64,000 nucleotides of DNA, taken from positions 3,004,175 to 3,068,174 of the forward strand of contig NC_087078.1 of assembly GCF_026151205.1 (NCBI RefSeq), given 5' to 3'. The notes beneath the pieces are model-generated. The model searched no databases and was not told the origin of the DNA. It saw only the letters and a program-made list of their open reading frames with translations. Source of the DNA: Bolinopsis microptera. Its lineage: Eukaryota > Ctenophora > Tentaculata > Lobata > Bolinopsidae. Below are positions 35,903-46,842 of this stretch, piece by piece. The stretch's first letter is position 1. Each line of letters opens with the position of its first letter. The position numbers and the translations under genes are program-made.

Positions 35903-38900
35903 TCAAACTGATATGCGAAATCTGCTGCTGTTGCAATAGACCTGTGCGTGCTGGACATCCATTTTTGATTTGTCAGATGTGTGACAAAATAATGCACAAA
36001 AAATGTAAAACTGATGATAACATAACCAAATTTCGAGATGCAACATATTGCAAAATATGCACTGATGCCAATGATATTGTACGGTACAACCCTTTCTACC
36101 AAGCACCACACTTTGCAAACAATGGCCTCATTGATGATGAGCCAGTTAATTATATTGAATCTATCTACAATAGCTCAAAGATTCTTGAAAATTGCAAAAC
36201 ATTCTCCATAACTGAGTTGAATGCTACCGTCCTACCTAAAAATTCAGCTAAATATTTGTCCAAATTATTCCTAAATATTGATGGAAATGCATCAAACTTT
36301 GACAACTTTGCAGTTGAGCTGTCTTGTATCGACCACAAATTCTCTGTTATCGGTCTTGCAGAAACAAATACTAATCCCGAAAATGGAACTCTGTATCAGC
36401 TTAACGGATACTCCTCCTGTTACCAATCACGTTATTTTTGTCAAAAGAAAAACCAGTTCAAGGGTAAAGGATCAGGAGTGTGTCTTTACCTGCACAACTC
36501 CTTTAACTTTAACAAAATCCCTGGCTTATCTCTCTGTAATGAACACATAGAATCACTGTTCGTATCCATCACTAGCTTGCAAGACCCAACTGTTGTAGGG
36601 GTTATATACCGTCCCCCAAACGCATCACTTGAACTGTTCAACGAAGCATATGAATGTATTCTCTCAAAACTGAATGGCAAAAAAGTATATATTCTTGGTG
36701 ATTTCAATATAAACATGTTGAAGGACCCATCTCCATCAGAGGACAAATTCCAAGAAATAATATTCAACAACGGCTTCATACCAACCATATCAGTACCAAC
36801 TCACCAAATGCCTGGCTGTTCCAGGACCTGTATTGACAATATCCATACCAATGTAGTAGATCAAACCCTTATTTCTGGTGTGATATCTGACAAGATCTCC
36901 CACCATCACCCTATATTCACTCTTATTGAACTTTCCCCTGACTCTGTGCCAACACCTGATTCATCAGACAAAATTACTATACACTACGACTATAGTAATG
37001 CTAACTTAGAAAAGCTCTGTCTTGAAATAGAAAACGATGTAGATAGGTTCCACCACAGCTGTAACACATTTGATTCTTTCATGCAGTTATTTCAAGAAAA
37101 GATAGATTTGTCTTGCAAACTTCTAACTCCTAGAACCACTAAACGTAACAGCATAACCAACCCTTGGATTACCCAGGGCCTAATTAATTCCATCGATAAG
37201 AAAGCTAGGTTGTATTTCGAATGGAAGAAGACTTGTACATTAAAACTACCTGACGGGGACCCAAACAAGCACATCTACTACAAGGAATTCGACAAGTTTC
37301 TCAAAAGGTCAATAAATATGGCAAAGGCTATGTGCTATACTCAAAAATTCGAGAAGTACAGCATGAATTCGAAAAAGACTTGGGAAGTTATAAATGAACT
37401 CCGTGGTAAAAATTTGTCTAGATGTAAGGACGATTTTGTCATAGATGGCCAGAGAGTTACTTGCAGACGAATAATTGCTAACAAATTTTGTGAATATTTT
37501 ACATCTCTTGCAAGTAATCTCAATAAAAATGTATTGTCAAACAATAGTATTTCTCTGGAACCAGTAGAATCATTTGCTCAGTCCATGTCTAATTCAGTAT
37601 CTGACTCCATATACCTAGAAGAAACTAATGAAGACGAGATTGTCGAGGTCATCAGAGATTTTCAAAATGGCAAGGCGAGTGACATACCTATAATCGTTGT
37701 AAAAAAATCGGCAAAGCTCATTGCTGGTACCTTGGCCAGGCTTTACAACACATGTATACAAAGTGGTACATTCCCAAGTATATTTAAAACTGGTAAAGTT
37801 ATTCCTATTTACAAGAAAGACAATAAGGAATGCATTGAAAATTATCGGCCTGTATCAATATTACCTTTATTTGGAAAAATCTTTGAGAAGATCATTTACA
37901 AACGCCTTTATAATTTCTTCACATCTAAAGGTGTACTAACAGACTCACAGTTTGGATTTAGAAAAGGCCATTCTACCACTCATGCTCTACACAAATCTAT
38001 AGACTCCGTTACAAAGTCTCTGGCTAGCAATAAACATGTATTGGGCATATTCATTGACTTGAGCAAAGCCTTTGACACCCTTGATCACAATATTCTTCTA
38101 AGCAAGTTAAATTCCTACGGTATTAGGGGTTCAGCACTTACCTTACTTAAAAGCTATTTGACTAACAGAAAGCAGTATGTTATGTATAACGATGTACCAT
38201 CAGTAACAATGGACGTGAAATTTGGAGTACCACAAGGGTCAATTCTTGGGCCACTACTCTTCCTACTGTATATGAACGATATAGTAAACTGTTTTTCAGA
38301 CAGTGAGGTGAAATTTGTACTTTATGCTGATGACACTAATATCTTCATATCAGGACCATCTAGAGAAGCAACATATAAAAAAGCCAACTTAGTACTTAAA
38401 CATGTCTCGATTTACATGAAATGTAATCTACTTCATATCAACATGTCCAAATGCTGCTACATACATTTTAAACCTGCCTCTGAATATGATGACACCTGTG
38501 CGCGGACTAGACCATTTGCTAACCTACTAGATGAATCTAGATCAATATTCATCGATGGTAAGGTTATCACTAAAGTCAAGGATACCAAATTCTTAGGTGT
38601 TGTTATAGATAGTAAGCTAAACTGGATTGCCCACATGCACTACATCCGTAAAAAGCTGCGGACCATGACTGGTGCAATCTGTAGAATCCGGCACTCTATA
38701 CCTGCTGAACTATACTTGAAAATATATAATGCTCTTTTTGAATCACATCTCAGTTATGGTATAAGTGTTTGGGGTGTTGTCATCAAGGAACGGTCCAATG
38801 ACAGTCTTTTTATCACTCAGAAGCACTGTATAAGGATCCTTTTTGGTGATCTCGACTCATATCTAGATAAACAATCAACATGTGCAAGAACTAGACCATA

Positions 38901-39300
38901 TGGTATGCAAAGATTAGGCCATAAACATTTTGAAAAGGAGCATACAAAACCCATTTTTAATAGACTAAAAATTCTTACAGTTCAAAACTTGTTCAAGTAC
39001 CATTGCATTTCAGAATTCTCTAAGATTATCAAGTACCACTGCCCATACTCCCTTTATGAGGCCATCAACATTTCAAACCGTACAACGAGTTTAACGGTTA
39101 TTCTTCTTAATAAATCAAATACTTTTTTGTTCACTGCAGCCAAGCTTTGGAACACTGTTCATAAAAAAATTCTAACCTCAAGCAATTGCCTAGAAACTTC
39201 CATTAACTTGATAAAATTGAGAACCAAGGCACTATTATTACAAGTACAGGCTGCTGATTTAAAAGATACTTGGAATCCAAACAATTTTAAATTGCAGTAA
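35896..39300 (+). CDS. LINE ORF2: PHD finger, AP endonuclease, reverse transcriptase
   Basis: 1134 residues from ATG 35896. Residues about 5-55 have PHD-type zinc ligands (CEICCCC, CQMCDK, HKKC, CKIC), a known feature of CR1-like ORF2. The endonuclease covers about residues 110-350: LAETN, GVIYRPP, GDFNIN, and ISHHHPIF where most relatives have SDH. The RT spans about 560-830: NYRPVSI, FGFRKGHSTTHA, FIDLSKAFDT, GVPQGSILGPLLF, YADD at 810-813. The C-terminal part repeats a CARTRP motif, once near 38500 and once near 38881. The protein would carry out target-primed reverse transcription in the nucleus; the PHD finger may guide it to modified histones (inference). No stops interrupt it. Confidence 0.92.
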   Translation: MVVKLICEICCCCNRPVRAGHPFLICQMCDKIMHKKCKTDDNITKFRDATYCKICTDANDIVRYNPFYQAPHFANNGLIDDEPVNYIESIYNSSKILENCKTFSITELNATVLPKNSAKYLSKLFLNIDGNASNFDNFAVELSCIDHKFSVIGLAETNTNPENGTLYQLNGYSSCYQSRYFCQKKNQFKGKGSGVCLYLHNSFNFNKIPGLSLCNEHIESLFVSITSLQDPTVVGVIYRPPNASLELFNEAYECILSKLNGKKVYILGDFNINMLKDPSPSEDKFQEIIFNNGFIPTISVPTHQMPGCSRTCIDNIHTNVVDQTLISGVISDKISHHHPIFTLIELSPDSVPTPDSSDKITIHYDYSNANLEKLCLEIENDVDRFHHSCNTFDSFMQLFQEKIDLSCKLLTPRTTKRNSITNPWITQGLINSIDKKARLYFEWKKTCTLKLPDGDPNKHIYYKEFDKFLKRSINMAKAMCYTQKFEKYSMNSKKTWEVINELRGKNLSRCKDDFVIDGQRVTCRRIIANKFCEYFTSLASNLNKNVLSNNSISLEPVESFAQSMSNSVSDSIYLEETNEDEIVEVIRDFQNGKASDIPIIVVKKSAKLIAGTLARLYNTCIQSGTFPSIFKTGKVIPIYKKDNKECIENYRPVSILPLFGKIFEKIIYKRLYNFFTSKGVLTDSQFGFRKGHSTTHALHKSIDSVTKSLASNKHVLGIFIDLSKAFDTLDHNILLSKLNSYGIRGSALTLLKSYLTNRKQYVMYNDVPSVTMDVKFGVPQGSILGPLLFLLYMNDIVNCFSDSEVKFVLYADDTNIFISGPSREATYKKANLVLKHVSIYMKCNLLHINMSKCCYIHFKPASEYDDTCARTRPFANLLDESRSIFIDGKVITKVKDTKFLGVVIDSKLNWIAHMHYIRKKLRTMTGAICRIRHSIPAELYLKIYNALFESHLSYGISVWGVVIKERSNDSLFITQKHCIRILFGDLDSYLDKQSTCARTRPYGMQRLGHKHFEKEHTKPIFNRLKILTVQNLFKYHCISEFSKIIKYHCPYSLYEAINISNRTTSLTVILLNKSNTFLFTAAKLWNTVHKKILTSSNCLETSINLIKLRTKALLLQVQAADLKDTWNPNNFKLQ

Positions 39301-39881
39301 TCTATTCTAATCGCAGCAGCACACACTTAACACACTTAATATTACTATCATGATTGTATTATAGACTGAAAAGCTCTCAGATCAATTTTGGGCGTTTTTA
39401 ACCACTTGTTGTAATGTTTTTAATTATTTAATATCTTAACTTAACTAAATTTTTATTCAGATCGAATTAACAAATAATATTTGATAATTTATTCGATAGT
39501 TTAGTCTGATATTGATATTGACTATATTGATATTGTTATTATTGAATGAAGTTAACTCCAGACGTACATAATATTACTTCTTTTAACAAAGGGACTTGGA
39601 GTATAAACGACCAAGTTAGCATACATTTTCAACCAACCAAGAATTCTGGAGGCAAAGGTGGGTGCGTAAACTTTATGGTCTGTACTCTCCGATCCTGTAT
39701 CACCCAGGATTCTTTTCGACGTTTTTGGTAAAAGGTATATACCTTCTAGTCAATCTCTTGCTACTCCAAGTCCCCCAAGATTTCTAAACTAAAGTTCGTC
39801 CTAGTTATATTATATTATATAAAATATATTTTTTTGTTTGCTGTAACTGATACTAAATAAAATTGTTGTTTTCCTGAAATT

Positions 39882-40146
39882 GTTGTTTTCCTGTTATGAG
39901 GTGAGAGCTTCCAAGATCTTGATACTCGATTTCAGTGCTATGTACTACCCGATGCTCCTGAATGCCCAAAATATGTACGCCACTATCCCTCATGCATACA
40001 CCCAGCTCATCCCTCTTGTATTGTTCTCTTATTGTTCGTACATTAAGAGTTCCTACAAGAATTTCCTTCTGGCCACGTAGTAGTAGGGTACCAGCCTTTG
40101 AAAGAGTTGGAGCAGGAGATTTGGGTGTGACCCGCCGGTCGAGAGA
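39882..40146 (-). mobile_element. RTE/Nimb-like LINE, N-terminal endonuclease part
   Basis: The minus-strand frame opens after a TAA at 40149-40147 and encodes the start of an AP endonuclease (LVGTLNVRTIREQ, then LGIQEHRVV with the catalytic Glu, then SSHLITGK). It continues logically into 33771 and below (TTSAWRTSNGAAAGG) once the intervening CR1-like LINE is removed. Sequence up to about 40330, with a CGCCGCCGTAGAC block, probably belongs to its 5' region. No in-frame ATG precedes the conserved part, so the native start is unclear. Confidence 0.85.
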
Positions 40147-40329
40147 TTAAGGTGTGTGCCCGAGGTAAATACCCCACACACCATGTGTTGAGTCTACGGC
40201 GGCGCCCGGCCAATAGGCAGGTCACAAATTGTTTTGCCAGACTTGTATAACCGCATCATAGTACTCAAGCGAACAACCACCCCCCTGTTCGCTAGGGCCG
40301 TTACTGCAGAAAGCCTCACGTCTAGAACA

Positions 40330-42140
40330 ATTGATCATTTGTCGCTCCTGATCCTAGAGCATCCTTGTCTCGTTACTTGTCACATGCACTTTTTCTAAAG
40401 AGGAACTGTATAGTGATATACAGAAAGAAAATCTGTAGTAGATTTTCAAAGGCGACTGATAATATTGCGGACGCCACACCAACAATATGACAACCATACC
40501 ATAATCCAACATTCCCATGCACCTTTATAGTTTAGAGTGCTTAGCACTATCCCAACTGCCAATATATTGCCAAAACGTTTTTGTCCAACAGAAATGCCAA
40601 CTATAGTTATAGTGTTATACACTGTGCCTCAAATTATTTGATCAAAGCCGAGGATATGTGGGATGGTAGGCCGGTATATGTAGTGTAGTGCTGACACCTA
40701 ACTAGGACTGAGTGCAGTAGGACGGTAGAATGCAAGTGTGGAAGGAAAATAACACAATTTTTCGCGCGAACTTGTAAATTTACTTACGCCGCGCAGAAAT
40801 TTACAACCTACCAGGACGCGCACCGAGTTGAACTCGTCGACGGTCCAATATATGGAACAAATATTTTACGAGTATCACCCGTTAAATGAAATTCACAGCC
40901 GAATTTTCATCGACAATCGTGATGCCAATGGGTCGCGCGCGATTAAATTCAAAATTATGACTGTTTTCCTTGTATCATGTCGAGACCCCCAATGTCGTTT
41001 CACTTCACCTAACCATGTGCTTTCGCGCCACTTCGGGCGCGCTTGTTTCACAATTAAGTCAAGAGGCGGGCGCGCGCTACTGCAAGCGCAAGGGCTCTGG
41101 ATAGAGTAATCGTTTCACTATAATAAATTGACACACGCTGTAACCCCTTTTGAGCGCTTTGCGTGCACGAGAGGTATACAACGTGTAGCAAATAATAAAG
41201 TTTTTACGATACAGGGGGAGTTGCCCACTCGTGTGCGGCGGGTCATACAACGTATGACAACGTTTTCCTACATGCTTATACGTTTTTGTTTTATGAGTAA
41301 GCGGTGGGATTGCAAACGTAAACTATATCATTGTATTTTGTACGCTAATTTCGAATCAGACCTATTACATACATATATAGCATAAAAATCATTTCTCGAC
41401 AAGTTGTGAGCAAATAAGCATTTTCTGAGACGCGCACACGTGACAGGCTTGTAAAACGATATTTGAGCTGTTTTTGCTGTACATCACAATTTAATTACGT
41501 TTTCTTATCCTTCAAAATGAAAAATCATTAAAGTAAAGTAAAGTAAAGTAAAAATTATGACGTAATATCATCACTAATATTTACAAAGTATCATCGCACT
41601 ACATAAAAAAATAATTATTTCTCCATCAAATTTAAACGTATATATATATATATATATATATATAACTCTAAAACTCTGGTCACAAGAGCAACTGCCTAAA
41701 CGTGCAGAAGTGAAAACAAATAAATAAAATATACTAGCAGTCCTTAATACTCGTAATAAATAGATTCATTCAATGTCATAAAACTCTTAACCATACACGT
41801 GACCAGTAAAATAATTTAATTGGTCTATAGACTACTGTATAAAATTCTCAATATATAAACTTTATTAACAATAATAAATTAGTTAAAATAACACCAACCT
41901 TTGGTGTATAAATGAGTAAACAACCTCTATTTGTCGTAAAATATCTTTCATGATATTATAGTATATGCTATAATATCAAAACTGTTTATTAGAGTTCAGG
42001 TAACAGAATTTAACTGTAATGGCACCTCTGTAGTATTATCCGTTGTTGAGATGTAACCATTTTTTCGTCCGGTCTTGATTAACCCGGCTCACGATACATA
42101 TGCTTCGTCCGGTCTAACATTGAACCCGGCTCACTAATCA
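40330..42140. other. Non-coding region with CG-rich patches and microsatellites
   Basis: A CG-rich patch occupies about 40760-41060 (GCGCGC motifs). (AAGTA)n lies at 41535-41552 and (TA)n at 41641-41664. At 42065-42135 a roughly 43-bp unit (TCGTCCGGTCT ... ACCCGGCTCAC) occurs twice and may be the 3' tail of the adjacent LINE. The motif GTCATACAACGTATGAC with flanking GCGGCGG (41235-41258) recurs in opposite orientation at 29900-29926. No gene recognised. Confidence 0.4.
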
Positions 42141-42176
42141 TAGGGATGGTGTAGTAGTTGGAATATGACACACTGT

Positions 42177-43884
42177 TTACAGTTTTATCTCTGTTCGAAG
42201 GAATTCTTCTGCATCCCTTGTTATTTCAACCGCTAAATCAAAGAACTCGCGAAGTCTGCTCCATGATATTAACATTGAATTTCCACCATAGCCCTGGTTA
42301 AAGATGTTGTGGAATGGGTGTCTTTTGAGAAGCTCACTCATGCTGTTCCTTTTATTTAGTTTTATATCATGACAGAAGATAAGCAGGTGAAGTGAGTTTT
42401 GCTCCCCTCGTCCACATTCACACAGTGGAGAATCAAATTTGCTGCTGTTGAACCGGTGAAGAAATTCATTCATGATGTTGTTGGGGTAGAACAGACTTAG
42501 GAATAGGGTTTCAAGTTGCCTTGTTGTTTTGGGCGGAAACTTAAGCTTTGTGGTGCTCACTGTAGGTGCCTCTGTATAACCTTCCAACTGATACTGGCTG
42601 TTTATGGAAGATTGCCAAAGCTGTTCACTGTAATGTTTCATAACCAATTTACTGTAGCTGCATCCTTTTGTTGATAAACTGGAGAATTTCTCAAGGTCAT
42701 GGTTGTTTATGATGTTTTGATCCTCCTTGGTGAAGTGTTCAGGGTGTATCGAAGATTTCCACAATAGAAACTGAAATACATCTTTTATCTTTCCAGTGAG
42801 TGGGCTATAACTGCCTGATTGGGTTTGGGCATCGATGAGTTTTTTCAGTGGATCCTCTTTATCAGGAAATATATTTAGTTTTAGGAGGTGCTTCACCGAG
42901 TTCACTTTGTTTGATATGGTTAGTGGCAACACACCTAATATCATTTCAGCTGTGGACATTCTTACATTGAACACTGCACCCAAAGCTGCCTTAATAGTCC
43001 TATACCAAGCACTTTCGACTTCTTTGATACTTCGATTATTGATCCAGACAGTTCCAGCGTAATGAATTCGTGAATATATGAGAACTTCAATTAGCCTGAC
43101 GATGACATGTTGTCTGAATCCCCAGTTGCGGTTTGTATATTTGCATATTGTAGCCCACCGGCCAAGTATCTTTCTGTTAATATCCTTTGCATGATCAATG
43201 TAAGTGAGCTTCCTATCCATTATCAAGCCTAATACTTTGGTCTTTTCGACAAACAGGATCTTGTTGCTGCCAAGATGAAATGACACTGGAAGAAGCTTTG
43301 CATCGTTTTCTGCGGTACCAAATCCAATTAGTTCAGTCTTTCCAGGATCACAGTTTATTATCATTCTCCACGTTATACTCCATTTATAGATAGCATCGCA
43401 TGTCATTTGTAGGTTCAGAAGACACTGGTGTGTGGTTTCACCTCTGACTCTTAATGTTCCATCATCTGCAAACTTGTAAACCCCTACATCTGGGTTGAGA
43501 GAAAGATCTTGTGCAAGGTCATGTAAATAGAATTTAAAGAGAATTGGAGACAGTGCCGAACCTTGTGGTAGACCAAATTCTCTACATGCTCTAATGAACC
43601 CAGTATAGTTGTTGAATATAAGGCGAACTTTTCTGTTGAACAGAAAGCTGTTTATAAGTTTCCATAAACTTCCCAACACTCCAAAATCCGACAATTTTTT
43701 CATGAGACCTTTTTTCCAAACACTATCGAAAGCCTTTTCAAAATCTATAAAGAGACAGATGACCGTGTATTTCTTCTGAAGATGACTACGAACATCATTA
43801 TCTAGTCTGTTTAGATAGCGAACAGTGTTGCGCTTTTTAGTGAACCCTTCTTGATACTCATCACTAAATAACGTAATAATTTAT
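42177..43884 (-). mobile_element. 5'-truncated LINE, RT and C-terminal zinc-knuckle part
   Basis: The minus-strand frame is open from about 43884 to the stop at 42177. It starts in the RT fingers (QEGFTKKRNTVRYLNR), then FIDFEKAFDSVWKKG, GLPQGSALSPILF, and FADDGTLRV as the catalytic box. It ends with a Cys/His cluster (CECGRGEQNSLHLLIFC). The endonuclease and the first RT blocks are missing, as expected for 5' truncation. Motifs differ from the CR1-like and RTE-like LINEs nearby. I would place it nearer the Jockey or I group, but the clade is uncertain. Confidence 0.85.
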
Positions 43885-44448
43885 CAAATATTAATCATGA
43901 ATAAAAACAACATTAAAAATTTTAATTTATTCATACTTTCCAGTGGAGTAAAAATTTATAAAACATTCCAAAAATGAAAGTCATTTACAATACATTTAGA
44001 AATCATATTCTTTTTAAAACTTTCCAATCCAATTTTGAAACTCAAAACTGTAAGCAGTTCTTCACCTCTGAAGGGAGTTTGTTGATTGATTGATTGGGGG
44101 ACTGGTCCGTAGTACCAGCCAATGTTTACTCAAAAGTAATATATAATTGAAATAAGTTAAATATTCATCCCCGAGGGGCACGCAGATTATAATTGTGATG
44201 TTATCTATTAAAACTATTCGATTAAAATTTTATTGGTCGAGTCGACTGGCCCTGATCTGCAAACATATTTGATATTGGTAACTTTATGATGCTGCCTCAC
44301 CGCAATTAGGTGTGTTATCAGTGTAGATATGCACTATGTGGCAGTGAAATAAGGAATGTGCTGTTAGAATGGCAGGTGGTTAGAAATGTTGTCCTGATTC
44401 AGATTGTTTAATTTGAGCTGTATGAGTTTGGTTTTGAGTGATTATTGA

Positions 44449-44914
44449 CTATGTTCTTTGTGATTTACGTAATCCAGGTAGGTTGTGGAGTAAAAATGGT
44501 GGCCATTCGTCGTTGCAGCCAGCACTTTGCAAGTCTAGTAGTACTTTTTTTGACGAATTCTTATATATGTTGATAGAAAATATACTGGATGGGCATGTAA
44601 TGCGAGTGTTATGCTCTGAAATAGCGAGCATTGGGCCTTTATAAAAGATGCTAGATCTCAGGTCAGTCTGTGAGTAAATTGATAACCAGTCTAAGTTTTG
44701 TTCGTGTGTCGTTCCTTGTTTGGGTGTGTTAGGAGGGAAAAGTTCTGAAATCGATTTAGGTAACAAACTAGACATATTTCGAACTTTGTGCAGTAAAATA
44801 AGTGCGTTTTTAACGATAACCCCTTGAACGGTTAAGACCTCGTGTTCTTTAAATGCTAGTTTTGTGTGCTCTGGCAGTTTTCCGTCCTTGTAGTAGTAGT
44901 TCACATTTCCGGCC
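44449..44914 (-). mobile_element. 3' part of an L2-like LINE, separated by a nested insertion
   Basis: The minus-strand frame starts with AGNVNYYYKDGK and ends LHNLPGLRKSQRT. These are the usual last 150 residues of L2-like RT proteins. It continues the frame that breaks off at 46843. An ATAACT at 44915-44920 matches 46837-46842, the short target duplication of the inserted LINE. Confidence 0.88.
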
Positions 44915-44920
44915 ATAACT

Positions 44921-46836
44921 CAATGAAACTAATAAATCAATGAAACTAATAAATCAATGTTTTAGCTCATTTTACAAAGTCAAATATTTAAAACAATTAA
45001 AATTGTATAGTGCTCAATTTTAATAAAACAAATAGATTTTTGGAAACTAGAAGGACTGAAAACTAAAATTGTTTTTGATGGAGGCTGAGGCATGTTTTTG
45101 AGAGGGACGGTATAATAGCTTGTGGTAACAACTGGCCTTTACTTTAATAGGATGAAGTTTTAGTTTTAGGACAGGAAGAAGGCATTAAGAAGATTTGCTC
45201 TTTGTTTACAAGGCAGAATATAAGCAATGTTGGTTATAATATGTATCAATATCTAGATCTTCGTTTATCAATTTTCACTAAATGGGTTTAAAATTTTAAT
45301 AGGGAGGGAAATTCATCAACTTTATTAAGTACCTATCAAAAATAAATCTTATATCAATGTAATATATTAAAAATCATAATCCTAAGTCTAATAATAAATC
45401 TGTTAAAAACACTTTCTCACTACACTGCGCTCACACACGTTAGTAAGACAAAGGAAAATGCACACCCAGCTAATTTTCAATTTCAAGATAATCATTTTGG
45501 ATGTGTGGACCCTAGGGTAGACTTAATGTCAAAATTTAGATTAGAGCATTCGAAATCTTTGTTTGTCCAATCAAGATCAGCATGGTTATGCTGGTTGACG
45601 AGCAGTGATTGCTTCATCCTAGACTTCAGGCAGGCCACACTTAGACAGTAGTCACGTATACCAAGCTTAGGCACAATTACGTTCCAAATACGAGTCGTTC
45701 TGCTATTGAAGTTGTCAGGGGGGTCTGCTTGGCTTAGTATAAGGGTGGGTTTCCTACTTGAGCAGGTGAAATTTTCATGGAGGGAAATCGGAGCACGGAA
45801 TTTCATGATTTTATAGAGCTCAAGGAAACAATGGTAAGTGTACAGGTTTTGGACGGCAAGTATTCCGTGTTCCTTGAACAAAGGTTTCGTGTGCTCTTTC
45901 AAGAAAAATTTTTTGTTCAGATTTTGGTTGCCAAACGGTCGAGCACGAGCACAGGTCTTAAATTTATCTAGGTATGCCTCCCTGTCGCCAAACAGTACCC
46001 TGAGACAATATTTTTGTGCTTTGAATACAGAACTTATACGAGTTTTGGCTGCCCCACCCCAAACCGTGATACAATAGGAGAGGTGTGATTCAAATAGAGT
46101 GTAATACAACTGGCGGTGTAAGAAATCTGGGAGGGAGCAGCGTAGGCGGCAGAGAGTTGATGTTGCATGGCTGAGAGAACGCCTAAGTGATTTTATATGT
46201 TCTTCCCAGGTTAGCTTTTCATCGATGACGACTCCCAGAAACTTAGCAGATGCAACTTGTTTTATTGGAAAGTTATCAATGGTTAGAGTATATTCAGAAT
46301 TATTGTCAGTCTGGGAGGACGATGCTGGTTTAAAGTGAATGAAACAGCATTTAGACAAGTTGACATGGAGTTTGTTTGCTCGCATGTAGGAATATAAACT
46401 AGCTAAAAGAGAATTACCACGCATATATGCCTCCTTTTTAGATTTCCCAGTCACAAATATATTGGTGTCATCAGCGAAGGTGACAAATGATCCCAAACTG
46501 GAGCTGTTGGCGATATCATTAATATATAGGAGAAATAAGAGAGGTCCAAGAATCGAACCCTGAGGGACTCCAAACTGTATTTTCAAGGCGTCAGATTTCT
46601 CACCAACAACTTCAGTATATTGTGATCTATTTGTTAAGTAACTTTTTATAAGATCATTTGCCACCCCACGTATCCCATAGCCCTGTAATTTGACAAGTAA
46701 TGTACCATGATCTATTGTATCAAAAGCTTTGCTAAGGTCTATGAATATGCCTAAGACATGATGCTTAAGTTTTAGAGATTCAGTTATAAGGTTTACTGAG
46801 TGATTAACTGCATGTGAAGTAGAGTGTGACTGCCTG
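44921..46836 (-). mobile_element. 5'-truncated CR1-like LINE nested in the L2-like LINE
   Basis: Begins inside RT at the HSTSHAVNHSV block, so the endonuclease and RT fingers are missing. It continues with FIDLSKAFDTIDH, GVPQGSILGPLLF, FADDTNIF and the CR1-like C-terminus with TCARARPF, ending at stop 45492. About 570 bp of 3' UTR follows, ending in two 17-bp repeats (minus strand ATTGATTTATTAGTTTC twice, 44925-44960). It is of the same family as the LINEs at 18165 and 35896, though a different copy. It lies in the same orientation as its host LINE and happens to be in frame with it. Confidence 0.9.
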
Positions 46837-46842
46837 ATAACT

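Larger units (their letters stand above)
33772..39881 (+). mobile_element. Complete-looking CR1-like LINE (AlkB-SGNH ORF1, PHD-EN-RT ORF2)
   Basis: A 6.1-kb plus-strand element with a 5' leader of about 170 bp, two intact overlapping ORFs and a 3' UTR ending in two 17-bp direct repeats (39860-39893). It sits inside an RTE-like LINE of opposite orientation, flanked by the short duplication GTTGTT (33766-33771 and 39882-39887). Intact frames and near-clean junctions point to a recent insertion. The 5' end may still be slightly truncated, because no second full copy is available for comparison. Confidence 0.85.
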
